Shown: positions 25,065-31,790 of the stretch, in pieces
Layout of the letters: every line of letters begins with the position of its first letter
Position numbering within the stretch: position 1 is the first letter of the stretch
Translations under genes and position numbers: made by a program
Assembly (NCBI GenBank): GCA_964580235.1
Contig: CAZOJY010000013.1
Location: 1 to 45,329 of the forward strand
Source: G020348385 sp964580235
GTDB lineage: Bacteria; Acidobacteriota; Aminicenantia; Aminicenantales; Aminicenantaceae
Reading direction: 5' to 3'
DNA length: 45,329 nt
The notes under the pieces: model-generated
The model's input: the letters and a program-made list of their open reading frames with translations, nothing else
Database searches by the model: none
Told to the model about the DNA's origin: nothing

Positions 25065-26014
25065 GCCTTGGCCTTCTTTTTGGCTTGAATCTGGCGGATG
25101 GTTTGATCAAGGATCGGAACGAATGCATTCATGATCAGGACCGAAAACATGACACCTTCGGAAAAGTTGGAAAACCCGCGCAAGACCACGATCAACGATC
25201 CAATCATCGATCCGTAGATCCACTGCCCGATCTTTGTCTTGGCTCCGGAGACCGGTTCGGTGACCACAAAAAAAGCTCCGAAAAGGAAGGATCCGGCCAT
25301 GAGTGTAGAAAGAGGATCCGGTATCTGGGCAAAGCCGGCAGCACATAAGATCCCGCTGCTGACAACTCCTCCTAAAAGACAGGATAGGACCAATCGGAAG
25401 GAGGCCGCTTTTTTGGCCAAGATAAAAAGGCCTCCCAGCAGAATAAGAATCGCCGACATCTCCCCGATGGACCCGGATGTGCGGCCCAGCAAAAGGTCCC
25501 GCCACGGAACAGACGCTCCTTGTCGGAGGACCTCCAGGGGAGTTGCTTGGGTGATTGAATCAAGCGGTGCCGACCAGTGTGTCAGTCCGCCCAGCCCTCC
25601 CCAGAAAGGCTCCACCCATCGGTTCGTCATTTGAAGAGGGAAAGTGATGTAAATGAAACACCTTCCCGCCATGGCCGGATTGAACACGTTCTGCCCGAAC
25701 CCCCCGAATACCATTTTGCCTAGAGCCACTCCTATTACGATCCCGATCACCGCCATCCAAAAGGGAATGGTTGGAGGAAGGGACAGAGTGAAGATCAGGC
25801 CGGTGACAAGAACAGCCGATGTTACGGGTTTTTTACGAGGAAAAGTGAACAGGGCTTCGGTGATGATCCCGCAGAGCAGAAGCAAACCGGCCAGCACAAA
25901 GGACCGCCACCCGAAAAGATAAACCGAAGTCAGCACCAACGGGATCAGCGCATAACAAACCCCCAGCATGGATTTCTGAATCAAAAACAGTTTTTTTGGA
26001 AGGAAGGTTTGCAT
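25061..26014 (-). CDS. nqrB: NqrB (RnfD-related) membrane subunit
   Basis: The 317-residue protein has about ten membrane helices. It has RnfD-like length; Vibrio NqrB is about 415 and carries an N-terminal extension that is missing here. GGFGQNVFNPAMAGRCF and GRTSGSIGEMSA are conserved. DSITQATPL is the covalent-FMN motif, with T158 as acceptor. This subunit forms the main cation path. It is first in the operon: nqrA, which normally precedes it, is absent, and the 458 bp upstream contain no reading frame resembling it. No Shine-Dalgarno is visible, and the predicted leader is only about 10 nt. Confidence 0.88.
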   Translation of the reverse strand: MQTFLPKKLFLIQKSMLGVCYALIPLVLTSVYLFGWRSFVLAGLLLLCGIITEALFTFPRKKPVTSAVLVTGLIFTLSLPPTIPFWMAVIGIVIGVALGKMVFGGFGQNVFNPAMAGRCFIYITFPLQMTNRWVEPFWGGLGGLTHWSAPLDSITQATPLEVLRQGASVPWRDLLLGRTSGSIGEMSAILILLGGLFILAKKAASFRLVLSCLLGGVVSSGILCAAGFAQIPDPLSTLMAGSFLFGAFFVVTEPVSGAKTKIGQWIYGSMIGSLIVVLRGFSNFSEGVMFSVLIMNAFVPILDQTIRQIQAKKKAKA

Positions 26015-26030
26015 AAAAGTTTAGGAGCTA

Positions 26031-26059
26031 AAGTTATCGAAAGCTGCTTACCATGTCAA
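26031..26059 (-). promoter_or_regulatory. Promoter of the nqrBCDEF operon
   Basis: On the minus strand a perfect TTGACA (26054-26059), a 17-nt spacer and TAACTT (26031-26036) lie just before nqrB. Transcription would begin about 10 nt before the ATG, giving a nearly leaderless message that starts with nqrB. This argues that nqrA is not part of the transcript. Confidence 0.6.
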
Positions 26060-26272
26060 TGTTTTAAATACTCATTATCAGAAATAACAACCGACCCAGA
26101 TCCTCCCGATGTCGATGACGGCTGTGCTTGCTTTACTGCTCTCTAATTGTTCTTGTCTTGACTAAATCATCCGCAATTGGTTAGATTTAGGGAAAAATAA
26201 GTCCTCACTCAATTTAGACCTATTATTAGCCTACGGTAATATTTCTTTTCTATTTGTGTGTTTATCGATGCT
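26060..26272. other. Intergenic stretch with one inverted repeat
   Basis: Between the candidate ncRNA and the nqr promoter I see no gene. CTAAATC (26162-26168) and GATTTAG (26184-26190) form a 7-bp inverted repeat with a 15-nt spacer, a possible operator or weak hairpin. Confidence 0.4.
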
Positions 26273-26361
26273 AAGAAAAGGTGCCGGCTGTGTCAGCAAA
26301 AGGGGGGTTGATGATGGGAACCAAAAAGGTGGGGGCTCTCCCCAGCCGGCCCAAGAGAACC
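26273..26361 (-). ncRNA. Candidate small structured RNA with own promoter
   Basis: On the minus strand a strong promoter (26368-26395) would start an RNA near 26361. An 8-bp GC-rich closing stem, CAGCCGGC (26343-26350, plus strand) with GCCGGCTG (26283-26290), encloses about 52 nt. Inside, GGGG-AGA-GCCCC and GGTT/AACC hairpins can form. After the closing stem the RNA reads ACC-UUUU-CUU, a terminator-like end. The predicted size is about 90 nt. I see no reading frame in it. It does not match SRP RNA, 6S RNA, tmRNA or riboswitch cores I know. It could be a free ncRNA or a leader for the nqr operon about 260 nt downstream. Confidence 0.5.
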
Positions 26362-26367
26362 AATTTC

Positions 26368-26395
26368 ATTTTAGCTAAAAATCGGCACTTGTCAA
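26368..26395 (-). promoter_or_regulatory. Near-consensus promoter for the candidate ncRNA
   Basis: TTGACA (26390-26395), a 16-nt spacer and TAAAAT (26368-26373) on the minus strand are among the best promoter matches in the window. No protein start lies nearby on this strand, which is why a non-coding transcript is proposed. Confidence 0.6.
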
Positions 26396-26472
26396 GTAAT
26401 AAATTTGGAATCGTGAAAATTTTTCAGATTTTGCCAAAAAAAGTGGAATTGTGAAGCGTTCGATTTATTCGT

Positions 26473-27087
26473 TTATCGGTTTTTTATGATTTTTTTTTCT
26501 TCCAGGTAGCGGATAACCATATCGGTGCTTTCTTCTAAGTTGAGCTTGTCGGTGTCTATAACAAGTTCGGGATTAAAGGGTTCTTCATAGGGGGCGTCGA
26601 TTCCTGTGAATTCCTTGATCTCGCCGGCACGGGCTTTTTTATACAGGCCTTTCGGGTCCCTCTTTTCGGCTTCGGGAAGAGAAACTTTCACGAACACTTC
26701 GATGAATTCGCCTTCTTCGAGAAGGCTGCGGTTGTTGTCTCGATCCTTTCGATAGGGGGAGATAAAGGCGGTCATGGTAATCAGTCCGACTTCGGCGAAC
26801 AATTTGGCCACCTCTCCGATCCGGCGGATGTTCTCCGTGCGGTCTTCGGGTGAAAAGCCAAGGTTCTTGTTCAGGCCGTGGCGGATGTTGTCGCCGTCCA
26901 GGACAAAACTGAGATGGTCGCGCCGAAGCAGTTCTTCCTCGATGGCATGAGCGATGGTGGATTTTCCCGAACCGGAGAGTCCGGTAAACCAGATGACCAC
27001 GCCTTTCTGGTCGAGAAATTTTTCCCTGTCCTGTTTTGTCAAGACGCCTTTATGCCAGGTGATATTGGTCGCTTTTTGGATCGTCAT
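26473..27087 (-). CDS. cysC: Adenylylsulfate (APS) kinase
   Basis: The 204-residue cytoplasmic enzyme phosphorylates APS with ATP to give PAPS. The P-loop GLSGSGKS is at 36-43, DGDNIRHGL at 64-72, and the later FISPYRKDRD and KGLYKKARAGEIKEFTGID stretches are typical of CysC. It overlaps sat by 4 bp (27084-27087), so the two are coupled and provide consecutive steps. The product could feed sulfation or assimilation; no PAPS reductase is in the window. Confidence 0.96.
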   Translation of the reverse strand: MTIQKATNITWHKGVLTKQDREKFLDQKGVVIWFTGLSGSGKSTIAHAIEEELLRRDHLSFVLDGDNIRHGLNKNLGFSPEDRTENIRRIGEVAKLFAEVGLITMTAFISPYRKDRDNNRSLLEEGEFIEVFVKVSLPEAEKRDPKGLYKKARAGEIKEFTGIDAPYEEPFNPELVIDTDKLNLEESTDMVIRYLEEKKIIKNR

Positions 27088-28259
27088 GTATTTTTCTCCC
27101 TATAATAATCCATCAAGATCTGGGCGACCTCTGGACGGGTGAATTCCTTTGGCGGCGTCTGGCCTTCGGCCAGCATTTTGCGAAGCTGGGTTCCGCTTAT
27201 AAGGACCCGGTCATCCCTGCCATGCGGACAGGTTTTCATCGAAGCCATGCCCTCACATTTGCGGCACCAGAAGGTCCAGTCGATCTTCAGCGGCTTCAAG
27301 TGCAATTCTCCTTCGTCGAGCTCGTCGAAAATCTCCTGGGCCTCGAACGGGCCGTAGTATTTGCCGACACCGGCATGGTCGCGGCCCACGATCAGGTGAC
27401 TGCATCCGTAATTCTGCCTGAAGATGGCATGCAGGATGGCCTCTCTCGGGCCGCCGTACCGCATCTCCATCGGATAGACTTTGAGGACAACCCGGTCTTT
27501 GGGGTAGTAGTTTTCCATCAGAACTTCGTAGCATTTCATCCGGATGTCGGCCGGGATGTCGTCGGCTTTGAGTCTTCCTACTAATGGGTGGATCAGGATG
27601 CCGTCGCTCACTTCCAGCGCGATCTTGGTGCAGTATTCGTGGCTGCGGTGGATGGGATTTCTGGTCTGGAAGCCGGCCACCGTGTCCCAGCCGAGCTCCG
27701 TGAAAATGCGGCGCGTGTCTGCGGGACGGCCGAAATAATTCCCGAACTGTTGGGGGTAAGGGCCTTCGCTGAAGGCTTTGACCAGGCCTGCGATCAGCAT
27801 CTCGTTTTGGGCATAAACTTTAGCCACGCCGGGGTGGGCCTCGTCATCGGTGCGGAACACTTTTTTGACTTCGTGTTTCTTGTCGTAGCCGTATTTTTCG
27901 GTGACGGTCATGCTGCCCATCAGTTCGCCGCTCTCGTCATCTACAAGGGCCACGTCTGAATTGATTTTGAAGGAGTCGGCCTGTTCTTTGGTGACAGAGA
28001 CCGTAATCGGGATGGGCCATAGTGTCCCATCGGCCATGTGCATGTTTTCCACAACGCCCATGTAATCGTCCTTTCCCATGAAGCCTTCAAGCGGGCTGAA
28101 AGCACCTATGGCCATCATTATCAGGTCCGATGTCTCGCGGGACGTGAGACGGACGGTAGGCCGTGTTTTGGCTTTTTCTTTCTCCTGCTCGAGTTCATCC
28201 CCTTCCAGTAGCAACGGTTTCAATCGACCGCCATGCGGCGGCACCAATTCCAACGACAT
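27084..28259 (-). CDS. sat: Sulfate adenylyltransferase (ATP sulfurylase)
   Basis: The 391-residue homo-oligomeric enzyme makes APS from sulfate and ATP. QTRNPIHRSH (198-207) and GRDHAGVG (292-299) are the nucleotide/sulfate-binding motifs. A zinc site, C332/C335/C344/H346 near the C-terminus, marks the type seen in archaea and sulfur-metabolising bacteria. It lacks the fused kinase domain, which here is the separate cysC overlapping its stop. The ATG follows an AGGAGG site that lies immediately next to a perfect 35-bp-arm palindrome, so that palindrome is at the 5' end of any sat mRNA. Confidence 0.96.
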   Translation of the reverse strand: MSLELVPPHGGRLKPLLLEGDELEQEKEKAKTRPTVRLTSRETSDLIMMAIGAFSPLEGFMGKDDYMGVVENMHMADGTLWPIPITVSVTKEQADSFKINSDVALVDDESGELMGSMTVTEKYGYDKKHEVKKVFRTDDEAHPGVAKVYAQNEMLIAGLVKAFSEGPYPQQFGNYFGRPADTRRIFTELGWDTVAGFQTRNPIHRSHEYCTKIALEVSDGILIHPLVGRLKADDIPADIRMKCYEVLMENYYPKDRVVLKVYPMEMRYGGPREAILHAIFRQNYGCSHLIVGRDHAGVGKYYGPFEAQEIFDELDEGELHLKPLKIDWTFWCRKCEGMASMKTCPHGRDDRVLISGTQLRKMLAEGQTPPKEFTRPEVAQILMDYYREKNT

Positions 28260-28273
28260 ATCTCCTCCTTTTT

Positions 28274-28348
28274 AAATTGGGGACAGGATACGTTTTCACT
28301 TAATTCCAAGACCTGGAATTAAGTGAAAACGTATCCTGTCCCCAATTT
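28274..28348. repeat. Perfect palindrome, family A (35-bp arms, 5-nt loop)
   Basis: Arms 28274-28308 and 28314-28348 are exactly complementary around AGACC. The outer words AAATTGGGGACAGGA and GTTTTCAC are shared with the outer arms of the element at 41478-41615. It fills the gap between the ribbon-helix-helix gene (stop 4 bp away) and the sat ribosome site. In RNA it would form a very stable hairpin just before the sat Shine-Dalgarno. Confidence 0.9.
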
Positions 28349-28351
28349 ATT

Positions 28352-28606
28352 TTATAAGTATCCGAGAGATTTCAGGCGTTTTCGGATGGCTTCGATCTCG
28401 TCTTTGCTCAGACTCATATCCTCCAGCTTTTGGGTGATGCCGGACTCGTATGCTGTGGAAACTAAATCCCTGAGCACATAGACGACAAAGTCTGTCACCG
28501 AGTTGAATCCGCTGCCTGTAACGATCTTGGCGATGCGGTTGTACAGAGGACCCGGGATTTTGATGGTCACTTTGCTGTTTGCCGGTTTCTCTCTGTCGAC
28601 ACTCAT
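28352..28606 (-). CDS. Ribbon-helix-helix (CopG-like) DNA-binding protein
   Basis: The 84-residue protein has a beta-strand opening (KVTIKIPGPLYNRIAKIV) and helices around GFNSVTDFVVYVLRDL, matching the ribbon-helix-helix fold of CopG/Arc-type regulators. The tail (SLSKDEIEAIRKRLKSLGYL) is helical. It is upstream of sat-cysC on the same strand, so it may regulate sulfate activation (inference). No toxin gene adjoins it, so an antitoxin role is less likely. A candidate operator overlaps its ribosome site. Confidence 0.75.
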   Translation of the reverse strand: MSVDREKPANSKVTIKIPGPLYNRIAKIVTGSGFNSVTDFVVYVLRDLVSTAYESGITQKLEDMSLSKDEIEAIRKRLKSLGYL

Positions 28607-28610
28607 ATAA

Positions 28611-28637
28611 CACTCCTATAAGAGTGCTATCTTATAG
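28611..28637. promoter_or_regulatory. Overlapping inverted repeats at the RHH gene start, possible operator
   Basis: CTATAAGA (28616-28623) and TCTTATAG (28630-28637) are perfect complements with a 6-nt spacer. CACTC/GAGTG at 28611-28626 overlaps them. The RHH gene's TAGGAGTG ribosome site lies within. Small palindromes at their own promoters are usual targets of RHH repressors. Confidence 0.45.
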
Positions 28638-28740
28638 GCTCCTTTCCTTCCATGTCAAGAAAAAATTTAGGGAATGCTCCATATGTCTGTTTATTTTTTC
28701 AGGGGAATATGGAAAAATGGAAAACGGGAGGAAATAATCC

Positions 28741-29388
28741 ATGGACGATGAGAAAAGAATCTACAGAATTTGGATAAGGATCGGGATCTATGCCGGCCTT
28801 GCTGTCAGTGTCATCTATCCCCTTATGATTTTCGTCCCCTTTTCTAAAAAAATAACCATCATTTTTGCCTGCCTTTTTGGTCCCCTTTTCATGGTGGCCA
28901 GTTTAGGATTGTACTATTTTCTTAAAGCGCATCGAAAAACAGTAACCGGTCAACTGGCTGTTTTATCCAATATCATTGCCGGTACTATGGTCAGTTTGAT
29001 GTTGATTGTTCAGCTCTCGGTCAATCTTTCGATGGATGGACTGATGAACTCAGCCGGAGATGGAATCTCCGAGGCCACCAAGAAATGGATTTGGCAGGTC
29101 ATCGACAGAATTCAGCTCGGCATGGATGTGTCCTGGGATATTTTTATCGCGATTGGAACCATCCTTTTCGGAGTAACCATGATAAAACATCCTCGGTTCG
29201 GAAAAATTTTCGGATTGCTCGGATTCCTTATCGGTCATTTTCTTCTCATATTCAATCTTGCCACTTTTCCGATGCCCCCAGGTGATGCCGGGCTGATCGA
29301 CCTTGGCCCTGTCATGGGGATCTGGTATCTTGTGGCCACAATCCTGATTATCCGATCTCTGAAATGGTTCGACCAACAGCTGGCCTAA
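28741..29388 (+). CDS. Hypothetical six-helix membrane protein
   Basis: The 215-residue protein has about six hydrophobic helices (around 13-30, 37-60, 72-96, 120-146, 150-172 and 183-205). No catalytic motif or family is recognised. GGGAGGAAATAATCC precedes the ATG. It is convergent with the M1 peptidase gene; an 8-bp inverted repeat (TATCCAAG/CTTGGATA, 29403-29438) lies in the gap without a T-run. Confidence 0.65.
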   Translation: MDDEKRIYRIWIRIGIYAGLAVSVIYPLMIFVPFSKKITIIFACLFGPLFMVASLGLYYFLKAHRKTVTGQLAVLSNIIAGTMVSLMLIVQLSVNLSMDGLMNSAGDGISEATKKWIWQVIDRIQLGMDVSWDIFIAIGTILFGVTMIKHPRFGKIFGLLGFLIGHFLLIFNLATFPMPPGDAGLIDLGPVMGIWYLVATILIIRSLKWFDQQLA

Positions 29389-29474
29389 TATCCACTGGAG
29401 TGTATCCAAGCATTTTAGAGGGAAATCATTCTTGGATATCTCAGGCCATTTGGTGAAAAGGGAAGTTAAGGAAA

Positions 29475-31655
29475 TCAAAAAGCAGCTGGAACTGGAACAG
29501 GGTCGTACGTTGATGAGAGTCCCCTAATGGTTTTAATGGCGGATTCAGCAGCTCGTTTGATGACGTTTCTGTAGGATTTCATCTTCGCTGCCTCTTCCAA
29601 GAACGGAATCTGGGATGAGTCACCGCATTTGCCGATGGACCGCAGCGCCTCCGCCTGCGCCGAATAGCTGTCCTCTGTCTCGAATTGTTCTCTGAGGAAA
29701 GGCACCAGCTCAACTTTTCTGAAATCTCCAAGCACATGCAGGGCGGCAGCCCTTACTCTCGATTTTTCGTCGCTGCATTTTTCCTTGAAAAACGCGATAT
29801 CTTCTTCCCGTTTCAACTTCCCTAGGGTCTCGACCGCAGTCTGCCTTACGGCCCAAAAGTCATCGCTTTTGGCACTTGAAATCCATGCCTCCACAACATC
29901 GGTATTATCTTTGTGTTTGATCAACTCTGATGCAGCCCAACTCCTCCCGACCGCATCGTCATTTTTGAGCTGGTACAAAAGCTCATCTGCGTTTTTTTCG
30001 AACGTCCATTCCTTCAGCAAATAATTCCCCTCGTCGAACCGCACCATCAGAGGTTTTTCTTTGGCAGCAAACTCAAAAATCTCTTCCTGTTTTTCTATCC
30101 AGACCTTTTCCGAAATCTCGCCTTTCTTCGTGTAGATGCTGATTATCACAGGAATTTTATAAATGGGCACATTTTTGGATGTGTCCTGGACCTGGCGCAC
30201 AGTCATCTTGACTTTGCCGGCGTCCTCATCCCAAATATAGCTCACATCGAACACCGGATGGCCGGGTGCAAAAATGTACTGTTCGAAAAACCAGTCCATA
30301 TTCTGGCCTGTGGCCTCTTTTACCGCCTTCATGAAGTCATGGGTATCCACCGGCTCGAATTCATGCTTGTGGAGAAAATGTTCGAGCGTCCGGAAGAATG
30401 CCTCGTCTCCTAGAATAAACCGCAGCATATGCAAAACTGCAGCCGCCTTGGGATAGGTGTGGCTGTCGAAATTCTGTTGAGGCCGCTCATACCGGTCAAA
30501 CACGATGGGCCGCATGTAACGGTTATGGGCTTCCCGGAGATAAGAATTTTTCTTCTGTAACAACTCATAAGCCCCTTCGTCTTTCCCCTTATCATACCGG
30601 GTGTATAGATAATCGGAATAGGTGGCGAATCCTTCATTCAACCATGTGTGTTCCCAACTGCGCAGCGTGATCAGATCACCCCACCATTGATGAGCCGCTT
30701 CATGAGCGATGGTTTTTTCCCAGGAATAGTCTTTCTCGGCCTTCCTGTCATGAATGACCCCCTGTCCCAGAAGTGTGGCGGATGTATTTTCCATGCCTCC
30801 GCCGAAACGGGGAGAGATCACCTGATCGTATTTGGCCCAGGGATATTTGTAGCCAAAAATATTATTGAAAAATTCGATAATATAAGGTGTTTTTTTGAAA
30901 ATCCATTTTGCATCTTCCGTTCCATCCTCATACACCCAGTAATTCACCGGAAGAGAGTCGAGCGAATCTTCGATAACTGCATACGGCCCGATGGCCAACA
31001 GAAAAAGATAGGTGGAGTGGGGAAGCTCTTGCGACCAGTGAAAGGTTTTGGTCCCGTTCTCCTCGTTTTCGATCACCCGGACAAGCCGGCCGTTCGCGAG
31101 GACCTTGAACGTGTCCTTGACCGTTATGATGAATTCATGGGTGACCTTGTCGTTGGGATAATCATAACAGGGCAGCCAATGGTGAGCATTCTCGGGCCAG
31201 GATGTCGTGGTGACCATCTGGGGATGTTCGTCTGTCCTGTCATCGAAGTGAATCCCTTGTTTCGGGTCTTCGGCGTGGTAGTCCACGGTGAAAAGAACTT
31301 CTTCTCCATAGTTGTAGGCCTCCGGAAAATGAACGATGAGGTGCCTGTCGGCCTGGTCGAACTCCAGTTTGATGCCTGCGGGAGTTTTAACATCATCCAC
31401 GATCAGTTCCTCAGCATCCAGAACACACGTGTAAAATTCGTTTTTAAGCGGCGTCAAAGTGATGGTGTTTGTGCCCCAAAAGATTTTTTTGTCCAGGTCA
31501 AATGTCAATTCCAAACGATAGTGTTTTGCGTCATAATCCCGGCTTCTTTCGAACTGCCGCGGACGCTTGGTAATATCTGTTTGCTGGGCGGATAATATAA
31601 AAGATAACGAAACAATCCATATTATTATCAATGATCCTGAGATGATTTTTTTCAT
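29475..31655 (-). CDS. Secreted M1 family aminopeptidase with C-terminal HEAT repeats
   Basis: The protein has 726 residues with a signal peptide (1-23, cleavage near LSAQQ). It has an N-terminal beta-saddle domain, the exopeptidase word GGMEN (286-290) and HEAAH zinc motif (H318, E319, H322), with third ligand E341 in WLNEGFATY. Residues about 555-715 form four or more HEAT-like helical repeats (AVRQTAVETLGKLKREEDI, RVRAAALHVLGDF) instead of the ERAP1-like domain of PepN. It removes N-terminal residues from peptides. The frame is open to 31682; I chose 31655 because AGGAGA precedes it and the signal peptide starts there. Confidence 0.93.
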   Translation of the reverse strand: MKKIISGSLIIIWIVSLSFILSAQQTDITKRPRQFERSRDYDAKHYRLELTFDLDKKIFWGTNTITLTPLKNEFYTCVLDAEELIVDDVKTPAGIKLEFDQADRHLIVHFPEAYNYGEEVLFTVDYHAEDPKQGIHFDDRTDEHPQMVTTTSWPENAHHWLPCYDYPNDKVTHEFIITVKDTFKVLANGRLVRVIENEENGTKTFHWSQELPHSTYLFLLAIGPYAVIEDSLDSLPVNYWVYEDGTEDAKWIFKKTPYIIEFFNNIFGYKYPWAKYDQVISPRFGGGMENTSATLLGQGVIHDRKAEKDYSWEKTIAHEAAHQWWGDLITLRSWEHTWLNEGFATYSDYLYTRYDKGKDEGAYELLQKKNSYLREAHNRYMRPIVFDRYERPQQNFDSHTYPKAAAVLHMLRFILGDEAFFRTLEHFLHKHEFEPVDTHDFMKAVKEATGQNMDWFFEQYIFAPGHPVFDVSYIWDEDAGKVKMTVRQVQDTSKNVPIYKIPVIISIYTKKGEISEKVWIEKQEEIFEFAAKEKPLMVRFDEGNYLLKEWTFEKNADELLYQLKNDDAVGRSWAASELIKHKDNTDVVEAWISSAKSDDFWAVRQTAVETLGKLKREEDIAFFKEKCSDEKSRVRAAALHVLGDFRKVELVPFLREQFETEDSYSAQAEALRSIGKCGDSSQIPFLEEAAKMKSYRNVIKRAAESAIKTIRGLSSTYDPVPVPAAF

Positions 31656-31680
31656 GATTAGTCTCCTCTGATTCCCCTGC

Positions 31681-31709
31681 ATTATACTAAATAATTCGGC
31701 GCTGGGTAA
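31681..31709 (-). promoter_or_regulatory. Possible promoter of the M1 peptidase gene
   Basis: On the minus strand a perfect TATAAT (31681-31686) has TTACCC (31704-31709) 17 nt upstream. The -35 match is weak. It would place the transcript start about 20 nt before the ATG at 31655. Confidence 0.4.
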
Positions 31710-31790
31710 TACTCTTCCAATAATTTGCCAGAATCGCTACACTATAAAGTAAAAGAATGACTCCTGAAATCTGCAATGAAGGATATGATT

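Noticed and set aside
22093..26014. Reading the operon as Rnf (rnfDGEA)
   Set aside because: The last gene is NqrF, and the D and E subunits carry Nqr-type words; no RnfB or RnfC is present.
26273..26361. SRP RNA, 6S RNA or tmRNA
   Set aside because: The conserved SRP tetraloop core, 6S bubble and tmRNA tRNA-like ends are not found in either strand of this segment.
28352..28606. Toxin-antitoxin antitoxin
   Set aside because: No toxin gene adjoins the RHH gene; the neighbours are sat and an unrelated membrane protein on the other strand.
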